Of a stretch of DNA of 64,000 nt, positions 57,843 through 64,000 are shown in pieces. This DNA comes from Nonomuraea turkmeniaca (GTDB lineage Bacteria > Actinomycetota > Actinomycetes > Streptosporangiales > Streptosporangiaceae), in contig NZ_VCKY01000011.1 in the NCBI RefSeq assembly GCF_005889735.1, positions 1 to 64,000 of the forward strand. Direction: 5' to 3'. Numbering within the stretch: the stretch's first letter is position 1; each line of letters starts with the position of its first letter. Under the pieces are notes generated by a model, which had not been told where the DNA came from, made no database searches, and saw only the letters and a list, made by a program, of their open reading frames with translations. A program made the position numbers and the translations under genes.

Positions 57843-58300
57843 GCCGCCACATCCAGGTCACCTTCGACGCCCATGACCCGCAGGCGCTGTCGTCCTTCTG
57901 GCGCGACGCACTGGGCTACGTCCACCCCGGCCCGCCCGGAGTCGACCTGCCCGAGGGCGCCGACCCGCTGGCCGCGTGGGACGACTTCCTCGAGCGGGTC
58001 GGCGTGCCGAAGGAGGAGCGCAACACGAGATCGGCCCTCGAGGACCCGGACGGGCGCGGCCCGCGGCTCTTCTTCCAGCAGGTGCCGGAGGACAAGGTCG
58101 CCAAGAACCGCGTCCACCTCGACGTCCGCGCGGCACCCGGACTGCAGGGGGAGGAGCGGATGGCGGCGCTGGAGGCCGAGTGCGACCGGCTCGTCGCGCT
58201 CGGAGCGACGCGGGTACGTCGCGACGAGGCCGTTCCCCCGATGGGCGCCGGCTTCATCGTGATGACCGACCCCGAGGGCAACGAGTTCTGCCTGGACTAG
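57839..58300 (+). CDS. VOC (glyoxalase/bleomycin-resistance fold) protein
   Basis: This 153-residue protein has the two-module VOC fold: IQVTFDAHDPQALSSFWRDA with the first His, and RVHLDVRA plus MTDPEGNEFCLD with the second His and Glu of the metal site. It starts in an ATGA overlap with the DinB gene. VOC proteins include dioxygenases, glyoxalases and drug-binding proteins; DinB-VOC pairs hint at detoxification of an electrophile or antibiotic. Confidence 0.88.
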   Translation: MSRHIQVTFDAHDPQALSSFWRDALGYVHPGPPGVDLPEGADPLAAWDDFLERVGVPKEERNTRSALEDPDGRGPRLFFQQVPEDKVAKNRVHLDVRAAPGLQGEERMAALEAECDRLVALGATRVRRDEAVPPMGAGFIVMTDPEGNEFCLD

Positions 58301-58313
58301 CTCTGTAAGGCGT

Positions 58314-58515
58314 CTACCAGGGTAAACGCTCGTCCGGACCCTTCCGAGGACACAGCGAGGGCACTCGGCACATCCGCAGCGCCCTCGAAAAGGCGTTCAT
58401 CAACTTCCTGGCACGGTCGGCCGCGTCCAGCATGGGTGGCTGTAGACGCGAAGCGTGAAGCCGGGATCGTCGTGGCCGAGGTCGGCCAGGAGCTCGCGTT
58501 CGAGTACATGGCACG
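58314..58515 (-). pseudogene. C-terminal fragment of a tyrosine integrase
   Basis: LERELLADLGHDDPGFTLRV then YSH carries the catalytic-Tyr region of actinophage/plasmid tyrosine integrases (LGHxDPxxTLxVYxH). A one-base shift follows, and PMLDAADRARKLMNAFSR continues in another frame to a stop at 58314. The catalytic Arg region is absent, so only the tail survives. Confidence 0.75.
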
Positions 58516-58557
58516 CACCTGAGATGGGGGTCCTGGCGGTGGCGCGCCAGGGACGTC

Positions 58558-58596
58558 TACGCCCGGCTTCCCTTGAACCTCGGGGAGCCGGGCGTA
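58558..58596 (-). terminator. Strong stem-loop after the 28-aa ORF
   Basis: TACGCCCGGCT and AGCCGGGCGTA form a perfect 11-bp stem around a 17-base loop, 18 bp beyond the stop of the small minus-strand frame. Confidence 0.75.
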
Positions 58597-58613
58597 TGGG
58601 TGTCTCTTCCGCG

Positions 58614-58700
58614 CTACTCGATGTGCAGCGCCGTCCAGTGCGATGGGGTTCCCTCGAACATAACGTCGTTACAGTCACAATTGCCGCAGCCCGGGATCAT
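58614..58700 (-). CDS. 28-aa Cys-containing peptide ORF
   Basis: GAGGAGGAGCG lies 8 bases before an ATG opening a 28-residue frame that starts MIPGCGNCDCNDV and ends with WTALHIE. It has three Cys in six residues (CGNCDC). A strong terminator follows. Whether the peptide is a metal-binding microprotein, a leader or a precursor is unknown. Confidence 0.45.
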   Translation of the reverse strand: MIPGCGNCDCNDVMFEGTPSHWTALHIE

Positions 58701-58812
58701 TTCGACGCTCCTCCTCGCCTGGGGGATTAGGTCTTGTACCCGCAGTGACGGGCTCATACGCTGGCGTGCATGCCAGAGTTCCGATTCATCGGAATCCCGG
58801 GGACTCCGGTGT

Positions 58813-58866
58813 TTACTGGCAGGTCGTGCAGTCGGCGGGGTGGGCGGGCGGTACGGTATTGGACAT
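58813..58866 (-). CDS. 17-aa peptide ORF ending in CxxC
   Basis: CTGGAGGACGAATC precedes an ATG that encodes only MSNTVPPAHPADCTTCQ. A large hairpin lies 39-75 bp upstream of the start. The pairing of a good ribosome site with a very short Cys-x-x-Cys peptide recalls regulatory leader peptides or metal-binding microproteins, but no target gene follows on the strand before the 28-aa frame. Confidence 0.4.
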   Translation of the reverse strand: MSNTVPPAHPADCTTCQ

Positions 58867-58904
58867 GATTCGTCCTCCAGTTAAGGGCAGAGAGGACGGA
58901 TCGA

Positions 58905-58941
58905 GGCCCCGGCCCGGTGGTGGAATCACCGGGCCGGGGCC
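58905..58941 (-). terminator. 14-bp perfect hairpin
   Basis: GGCCCCGGCCCGGT and ACCGGGCCGGGGCC pair exactly with a 9-base loop, between the frameshifted gene and the 17-aa ORF. It would terminate or attenuate transcription on the minus strand. Confidence 0.8.
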
Positions 58942-59300
58942 GTTCTGCCATCGGGAGCCGCCCGCGCGGGCGGCCATGGCCGTGTTGATGAGCCCGTAGG
59001 CGAACCGCAACGCCCCCTCCGGCGTCAGTTCGGCGCTGGCCTCCCAGGCGTGGTGGCGATGCTGAGGGCGACCCGGACGGGCTTGCCGGGCTCCTGTAGT
59101 TCTCGGCGTCGACGTCGGCGAACTCGTCGCCCTCGACCAGCGACGCGGACGCGAGTCGGCGCAGCCCGGACTGTGCTCGACGTCCATCGGGTAGCGGTGC
59201 CCCTCGGCATGGTCCCGCCGTCGAGGATGCGCATGCACCCACCGGGTCGTGCGCGCAACGGACGGACGAGCGCGGAAGCGACCTGGGCGGACGCACCACC
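58942..59300 (-). pseudogene. Small DUF6907-like gene broken by three frame changes
   Basis: Pieces of one protein appear in order in three minus-strand frames: LASASLVEGDEFADVDAENY, then EPGKPVRVALSIATTPG, then EASAELTPEGALRFAYGLIN with TAMAARAG. Together they read as a compact beta-sheet plus terminal helix, the pattern of small actinobacterial DUF6907-like proteins encoded near regulators. No single frame gives a complete product. Confidence 0.6.
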
Positions 59301-59350
59301 CGTGGCCGGTCCTCGAAGCGAAGGAGGATAGGGCGATTTCCCGGACCATC

Positions 59351-59395
59351 GTCAACTCAAGGTTGACGATTCCTCGCCGTCAACCTACGGTTGAC
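59351..59395 (+). promoter_or_regulatory. Leaderless promoter covered by twin 17-bp palindromes
   Basis: GTCAACTCAAGGTTGAC (59351-59367) and GTCAACCTACGGTTGAC (59379-59395) are near-identical inverted repeats, 28 bp apart. TTGACG at 59363-59368 and TACGGT at 59386-59391 form a promoter with a 17-bp spacer, each box inside one palindrome. The predicted start of transcription falls on or next to the ATG at 59398. Confidence 0.8.
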
Positions 59396-59397
59396 GC

Positions 59398-60129
59398 ATG
59401 AGCGAGCCCTACGCGAAACTCAGCGAACTCATCTCCTTCGTCAAACAGCACAACCCCGACGGCCCTCTCGCCGAACTCTCCGGCGCCGTCCTCGTAGGCG
59501 AGCACCTCGGCGAACTCGCCGACCACCTGATCGGCCACTTCGTCGACCAGGCCCGCCGCTCCGGCGCGTCCTGGACGGAGATCGGCTCCAGCATGGGCGT
59601 CACGAAACAGGCCGCGCAGAAGCGCTTCGTCCCCACCAAGGGCTACGACTCCGGCAATCTGGAGGGCGCGGCGTGGGACCGCTACACGAACCGCGCGCAG
59701 ATCACCATCCGGCAGGCCGTCGGCGAGGCACAACACGGCGGGCACCGCGAGATCACCCCCGAGCACCTCGTCCTCGGTCTCCTCCACGAGGAGGGATGCC
59801 TTGCCACCAAGGCGATCGAGGCAGCCGGCGCGGACGTCGAGGCCTTGCGCCGAGCGCTGCGGGACGCGCTGCCCGACGGCGGTCCGCCGACCGGCGGCGG
59901 GCACATCCCGTTCTCCGCCGCCGCCAAGAAGGTCCGCGAGCTGACGCTCCGGGAGGCCCTGCGCCTCGGCCACAACTACCTCGGCACCGAGCACATCCTC
60001 CTGGCCCTGCTCGACGACGAGGACACCCCCGCCGCGCGCGTCCTGATCGAGCACGGCGTCACCAAGGAGGCCGCCGAGGCGTACATCCTCCCGGCGCTCG
60101 AAGAGATCAAAAAGCGTTCGGCACACTGA
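59398..60129 (+). CDS. HTH plus double Clp-N domain protein, probable autoregulator
   Basis: The 243-residue protein has an N-terminal helix-turn-helix (ASWTEIGSSMGVTKQAAQKRF, shown over residues 60-80) followed by two Clp N-repeats (HREITPEHLVLGLLHEEGCL and HNYLGTEHILLALLDDEDTP), without any AAA ATPase. Clp-N normally docks adaptors or substrates on ClpA/C chaperones. There is no ribosome site; the ATG lies 2 bp after the second palindrome, which suggests leaderless translation. The protein probably binds its own palindromes, linking transcription to Clp-substrate status. Confidence 0.85.
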   Translation: MSEPYAKLSELISFVKQHNPDGPLAELSGAVLVGEHLGELADHLIGHFVDQARRSGASWTEIGSSMGVTKQAAQKRFVPTKGYDSGNLEGAAWDRYTNRAQITIRQAVGEAQHGGHREITPEHLVLGLLHEEGCLATKAIEAAGADVEALRRALRDALPDGGPPTGGGHIPFSAAAKKVRELTLREALRLGHNYLGTEHILLALLDDEDTPAARVLIEHGVTKEAAEAYILPALEEIKKRSAH

Positions 60130-60201
60130 ACCCGCACGGCGGCTCCACGGCAGCTGCGCGCGGCCGAGCCGCCCAAGGGCTGGATCGTGCCTGAGCGTGC
60201 C

Positions 60202-60235
60202 GAAGGCCCCGCCGACTGGTGTCGAGGGGGCCTTC
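60202..60235 (+). terminator. Stem-loop terminator of the Clp-N gene
   Basis: GAAGGCCCC and GGGGCCTTC form a 9-bp stem with a 16-base loop, about 70 bp after the stop. Confidence 0.75.
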
Positions 60236-60381
60236 AGCTCAACGTATGCGTACCGGTGTGCGTGTCGCCTCTCGGCGAAAGGCACAACGCGGCTCCAGCC
60301 GAACGGTAGTCCGCGAAGGCAATAGGTGAGGCCCGGGGACACTGAGCACACCGGCCACGATGCATGTAACCATCGCCGGCC

Positions 60382-60448
60382 GCTCGATGTTCCCGTCCCG
60401 CGCAAGCTCGATGTTCCCGCGCAAGCTCGATGTTCCCGTCCCGCGCAA
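60382..60448. repeat. Three tandem units of 24, 19 and 24 bp
   Basis: Each unit starts GCTCGATGTTCCCG and ends CGCGCAA or CGCAA; the middle one lacks five bases. The array lies in a region without genes between the Clp-N terminator and a minus-strand small gene. Confidence 0.9.
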
Positions 60449-60474
60449 GACGGTGGGCCCTTCTCCCGCCTCTG

Positions 60475-60936
60475 TCAGGGTCTGCCGAAAAGGCTTCGGC
60501 ACACTCGCGCCTTGAACCCCGCGAACTGTCCACACGGCCCGCGATGAGCTCTGCGGTGCTTGGCTGCGGCCTTGCGAGTGACGTGCTTGTGCGGACGCGG
60601 GCGGCTCTCGCCGCGCGTTACCCGGGTCCTCCGCTCGGATGCCGGCCGAGAGACGATCTTGGAGGCCACGCTGGCCGGGGTGGCGACCGGCGAAGGGCTC
60701 GTCCGCAGCGGGCGGGGAGAAATCGACACGGCTTCCCACATCCCGACCGGCATGGCCGCAAGGGGCGGAACCGTTGCCCGCTCAGGCTCCCGAACCGCCT
60801 GCCCCGCGGAGAACCCCAGGCCACAGCCGAAGCCCAAGGTTCCGGCGAACGCGAGCGCCAACAACACTCCTCGACACCTCCGCCGGGACGCGGACGGCGT
60901 TCCACAAAGGGATGCGGACGGCGGAAGGTCGCTCAT
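60475..60936 (-). CDS. Small membrane-anchored or exported protein, 153 aa
   Basis: GGGGAG lies 6 bases before the ATG at 60934-60936. After a basic start (SASRRRCRG) comes a hydrophobic helix VLLALAFAGTLGFGCGLGFS, then a Pro/Ser/Arg-rich tail ending CGQFAGFKARVCRSLFGRP with a Cys pair. No family is recognised. The tail is basic and would lie outside the cell if the helix is an anchor. Confidence 0.5.
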   Translation of the reverse strand: MSDLPPSASLCGTPSASRRRCRGVLLALAFAGTLGFGCGLGFSAGQAVREPERATVPPLAAMPVGMWEAVSISPRPLRTSPSPVATPASVASKIVSRPASERRTRVTRGESRPRPHKHVTRKAAAKHRRAHRGPCGQFAGFKARVCRSLFGRP

Positions 60937-61094
60937 GGAAACTCCCCGGGAGAAGCAGGTGCTGACAGTTAGTAGACAACTACGACGAGTCAATGGTTCG
61001 TCAAGCCGCCGCCTATGGGGAGCCGGCGCGAGACGGGTTGCCGACCCCGTGAAGCCCGTCCGACATCAGCGAGAGCGGGAGCAGATGAAAAGGG

Positions 61095-62072
61095 TCAGGT
61101 CGAAGCGCGGTGGATGACGCGCGGAGACAACGAGGCCGGAGTCAGGCGCGGTTTGCGGCCTGACAGACTCGCCACGACTGCCTCGGCCAGAGAACGCCCC
61201 ACCTTCTCCAGGTCGAAGGCGATCGTGCTGAGCGGCGGATCGGTCACCTGAGCGAGGGGGATGTCGTCGGCGCCGATGACCGCCAGATCATCGGGGGCGG
61301 CGAGCTTGGCGTGGCGCATGCCCGTCAGGAGAGCGATCGCGACTTCGTCGTTGTAGGCGCACACGGCGGTCACGGACTCTCGCCGCCACCGCCTCGCGGC
61401 GCGGGCCAGGGCGGTGGTGTCGAGTTTGGTGTCGAGCGCCAGTGGCGGGTCGATGCCGGCGTGCGCGCAAGCGTCGGCGACCCCGAGCAGCCGGTCGTCG
61501 GCGATCTTGCGGAGCAGCGGATGGTCAGGCATGGCGTAGCCGAGGCGCCGGTGGCCCAGGGCGATGAGGTGCTCGGCCTGGAGGCGGCCCATGCGCCGCA
61601 TGGTGGGGTGGGCCTCCACCTCGGTGGTGAAGACGAGGTCCGCGCCCGCCCGGCGCAGAGCCTGCGCGGTGTCGTCGTCGAGCGGATCGAGACTGGCGAC
61701 CACCGAGGCGTCGATGGCCGCGCAGACGTCGGGGAGCGGCCGCCCGGGCGCTCCGGCCAGGTGGGTGACCAGGGTCAGGCCGGCGTGGGCAAGGGAGGTG
61801 GCGAACTGCTCCACGAAGCGGTTGATGCCGGGACCGATCGACAGATGCGGGATGGACAGCAGGACGACGTCGCTGCGTCCGGCGGCCAAGGCGCGGGCCG
61901 AGCCGCGCGGGCGGTAGTCGAGCTGCTTGACCGCCTCCAGGACGCGGCGCCTGGTCTCTTCGGGGATCGACTGCCCTGGCGTGTCGTTGAGCACGTAGCT
62001 CACGGTGGCGGCGGAGACGCCGGCTGCTCGGGCGACATCGGCGCTGGTGACCCGCTTTGCTGGGCGTCTCAT
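61095..62072 (-). CDS. LacI-family transcriptional regulator
   Basis: This 325-residue repressor has a LacI headpiece (VTSADVARAAGVSAATVSYVLNDTPG, residues 8-33), a hinge helix (RGSARALAAGRSD) and a periplasmic-binding-protein-type effector domain with AVIGADDIPLAQVTDPPLST near the end. It probably senses a sugar. No sugar transporter lies in the window, so its targets are elsewhere. Confidence 0.92.
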   Translation of the reverse strand: MRRPAKRVTSADVARAAGVSAATVSYVLNDTPGQSIPEETRRRVLEAVKQLDYRPRGSARALAAGRSDVVLLSIPHLSIGPGINRFVEQFATSLAHAGLTLVTHLAGAPGRPLPDVCAAIDASVVASLDPLDDDTAQALRRAGADLVFTTEVEAHPTMRRMGRLQAEHLIALGHRRLGYAMPDHPLLRKIADDRLLGVADACAHAGIDPPLALDTKLDTTALARAARRWRRESVTAVCAYNDEVAIALLTGMRHAKLAAPDDLAVIGADDIPLAQVTDPPLSTIAFDLEKVGRSLAEAVVASLSGRKPRLTPASLSPRVIHRAST

Positions 62073-62237
62073 GTCGGCATCGTAGGAGATTGCCGGCCAT
62101 ATATGTGACGGTGTCTCCGTTGCGCACTTGTTACGGGGAGATGTCTTGCGATCTGTGCGGCAGTCGACGGTAGGTTACTGATGCGCTTAAGTAACGAGCT
62201 GCGCTTTCCGACCCTTACTGCTTTGGGAAGGGTGTTC

Positions 62238-63110
62238 ATGGCTACTCCCCCCTCTCTCGGACCCCTCGACACCCAGACCACCGACGACCTGCCGAGGGCG
62301 AGTGCGAGCAACAGGCGCCAGGTGGAAGACCGCCTCAAGCTTCATCGGCACCATCTTCGGGCCGATGGCCGGGACTACAGAGTGATCACACTTCGCCCCG
62401 GCACCAGAGCCCGATTCTCCACGAACTTCTACCACGAGACCTGGCATATCCTGTCCGACCCGCACGGCGCGCTGCTCCTTAGCCGCCTGTTGTGGGGCCT
62501 GTCCTTTCAACGGCAACCTGACACGGTCGTGGTCATTGATCGGCGATTCATCGACCCCAACCCATTCGACGCCGAGCAAGGCGACCCCATCGCTCTCGTT
62601 CCGGCCGACTTGACACACCTGTCGTCGCGGACCGCCCGGCACCTCAGCCGGCGCGTCGCTGTACCGGGAACCATGTCCGGAACTGTCCGCTGGCATACCT
62701 GGAGCCTCGACGTGGCAGTCAACGAGTGGCGCACTCAGCGGGCCGACGGCACCTGGTGGCGGCAATGGCGTCCCGAGGAGGACATTCGGGCCGCCGAGAT
62801 AACCCGGCTGGGTGGACTGCTCAACGTACGGGCCTCATCTTCTTTGCTCCGCCGCTGGGCGGTCTACGTGGCCACGATGCATGACTATGTGTACGGGGGC
62901 ATGTCGTACACCGAGTTGGACGGCCCGAAGGGGGAACCCTGCCGCAGTGACGGCGAGGTGCAGACCTTCCACGATTACCATCAGCGAGTGTCCGTCGCCA
63001 GGATCTCCCGCAGAGAGGTACTTGCCGCCGAGAACACCCCGGGCGAACCTGCGGAACTCCGGCCCCTGATCTGGAGTCGGAATGACAGAGGCCATGGCAC
63101 TCATCGCTGA
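62238..63110 (+). CDS. Protein of unknown function, 290 aa
   Basis: From the ATG at 62238, preceded by GGGAAGGG, the frame encodes a soluble protein rich in Trp, His and Arg. Visible stretches are DTVVVIDRRFIDPNPFDAEQ, WHTWSLDVAVNEWRTQ and YVATMHDYVYGGMSYTEL. I do not recognise the family or any catalytic motif. Codon bias supports a real gene. It is divergent from the LacI regulator across 165 bp. Confidence 0.6.
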   Translation: MATPPSLGPLDTQTTDDLPRASASNRRQVEDRLKLHRHHLRADGRDYRVITLRPGTRARFSTNFYHETWHILSDPHGALLLSRLLWGLSFQRQPDTVVVIDRRFIDPNPFDAEQGDPIALVPADLTHLSSRTARHLSRRVAVPGTMSGTVRWHTWSLDVAVNEWRTQRADGTWWRQWRPEEDIRAAEITRLGGLLNVRASSSLLRRWAVYVATMHDYVYGGMSYTELDGPKGEPCRSDGEVQTFHDYHQRVSVARISRREVLAAENTPGEPAELRPLIWSRNDRGHGTHR

Positions 63111-63226
63111 GTCCATCCGATGTGCTGCCGGGTGTCACGGTCGACGACGTGCACTTCGGCATCGGCCCGATCTTCCGCAGCTACGCTTGAACTTCCCAAA
63201 AGCCGCATCCAGGGGAAGGACCTCAC

Positions 63227-63976
63227 TTGCTGAACGCCGACGTGCACGCCTATCTCAGGTCGGGAGCAGGCGATCGGGCCCACCGGGCCGGGCCGTTCGT
63301 GATCCGGTTCGATGAGCATGACGCCGCGCTCCCGTTCAACTACGCCATTCCCGACGACGACGTCGCCCCTACGGCGGACGAGATCGCGGCGCTGGTGGCG
63401 GCGTTCCGGGAGCGGGCCCGCACGCCCCGGCTGGAGTACGTGCCACAGGCGGCACCGAAGGTGGAAGACGCCCTGCTCGCGGCCGGGTTCACTCCGGAAG
63501 GCCGCTACCCGCTCCTGGTGTGCCCGCCGGACGAGGTGGTGGACGCACCCGGGGACGCCGCCGTCCAGGTCGCACTCGTGGCCGACGATCCCGGACTCTG
63601 GGGCGTCGCCCGGGTGATGAACGAGGCGTTCGAGGCGCCCGAGGCGACCGAACACGACGTCGCCCGACTCCGGCGGGTCCTGGACAGAGGCGGGCTCGTG
63701 GCCGCCGCCACCGACACCGCTACCGGAGACGTTGTCGGCGGCGGGCAGATCGGCGGCCCGCATCGGGGAGTCGCCGAGGTCGCCGGCATCGCCGTGCGGG
63801 TCTCACACCGGCGGCGGGGCATCGCGGGTGCGGTCACGGCGCTACTGACCCGGGCGGGCGCGGGCGCCGGAATCACGACGCCGTTCCTCACGCCCGGCGA
63901 TGACCGGGCCGCGCGGGTATACACCCGAGTCGGCTACCGGAAGGTCGGCGAGATCCTGCACATCTCGCTCCGCTGA
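63227..63976 (+). CDS. GNAT N-acetyltransferase
   Basis: This 249-residue protein begins at the TTG at 63227 with AAGGA 6 bases upstream. The C-terminal half is a GNAT domain: GVARVMNEAFEAPEATE, VVGGGQIGGPHRGVAEVAGI and the acetyl-CoA loop VRVSHRRRGIAGAVTALLTR, ending VYTRVGYRKVGEILHISL. The N-terminal half looks like a second, degenerate GNAT-like module. The acceptor is unknown. Confidence 0.85.
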   Translation: MLNADVHAYLRSGAGDRAHRAGPFVIRFDEHDAALPFNYAIPDDDVAPTADEIAALVAAFRERARTPRLEYVPQAAPKVEDALLAAGFTPEGRYPLLVCPPDEVVDAPGDAAVQVALVADDPGLWGVARVMNEAFEAPEATEHDVARLRRVLDRGGLVAAATDTATGDVVGGGQIGGPHRGVAEVAGIAVRVSHRRRGIAGAVTALLTRAGAGAGITTPFLTPGDDRAARVYTRVGYRKVGEILHISLR

Positions 63977-64000
63977 AACCGGTCGTTCATGCCGCGTGCA

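Overview
The window is high-GC DNA (codon third positions almost always G or C, many GTG/TTG starts, ATGA-coupled operons) from a filamentous actinomycete. The mix of a LAL-type LuxR regulator, HadA/HadB-like dehydratases next to rpmG and tRNA-Met, a mycothiol-type isomerase, an NB-ARC/TPR protein, Tat-exported proteins and a relic of an actinomycete integrative conjugative element points to Streptosporangiaceae (Nonomuraea-like). That placement is inference; no 16S or marker search was possible.

Layout. 1-8.9 kb: an ABC exporter with the start of a histidine kinase, uppP, a membrane protein, a divergent MFS exporter/ArsR repressor pair, and hrpB. 8.9-17.3 kb: a PLP enzyme, an amidase followed by a 70-codon relic of an FAD-linked oxidase, a deoC/ALDH/short-ALDH operon for deoxyribose breakdown, and a 953-residue LAL regulator. 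17.3-24.3 kb: an ArsC-like protein, a TetR-controlled beta-lactamase-fold lipoprotein plus FAD monooxygenase operon, a GDT1-type transporter behind a probable Mn riboswitch, murB and a glycosyltransferase-like gene. 24.4-28.7 kb: a decayed, lower-GC integrative element (broken serine integrase, small membrane proteins, a tra/FtsK gene in at least four frame pieces). 28.7-30.2 kb: hadB-hadA, rpmG, tRNA-Met. 30.5-36.4 kb: a Tat-exported GT-B-like protein, a large protein with a TerD-like end, tRNA-Thr, an NlpC/P60 protein and a GH25 lysozyme. 36.9-41.6 kb: a DrrAB-like ABC exporter, a Ca2+/H+ antiporter, NUDIX, flavin reductase and GNAT genes.

41.7-44.4 kb holds the most interesting system: a 139-residue protein with a hydrophobic helical N-terminus and, 9 bp downstream, an NB-ARC/TPR NLR-like ATPase. 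The C-terminus of the first and the N-terminus of the second carry the same short motif (VQGxGxQxVxF). This is the architecture of an NLR-effector pair signalling through matched amyloid-like motifs, so it is a candidate immune or cell-death module.

44.5-64 kb: a TetR/hydrolase pair with three operators, a DHFR-like reductase, a salicylyl-CoA-hydroxylase-like flavoprotein, DUF1835 and MccF-like peptidase genes, and a glycosyl/methyltransferase cluster. In that cluster a 29-bp tandem duplication has fused two reading frames, and two neighbours survive only as end fragments. It continues with a TetR/acetyltransferase operon, WYL, DinB and VOC genes, a junkyard with a tyrosine-integrase tail, a triply frameshifted small gene and two tiny Cys-containing ORFs, then a leaderless HTH-ClpN gene under twin palindromes, a LacI regulator and a GNAT.

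A recurring theme is gene relics that keep both ends but have lost the middle (FAD oxidase, epimerase, DUF2064, tra), suggesting frequent internal deletion in this lineage.
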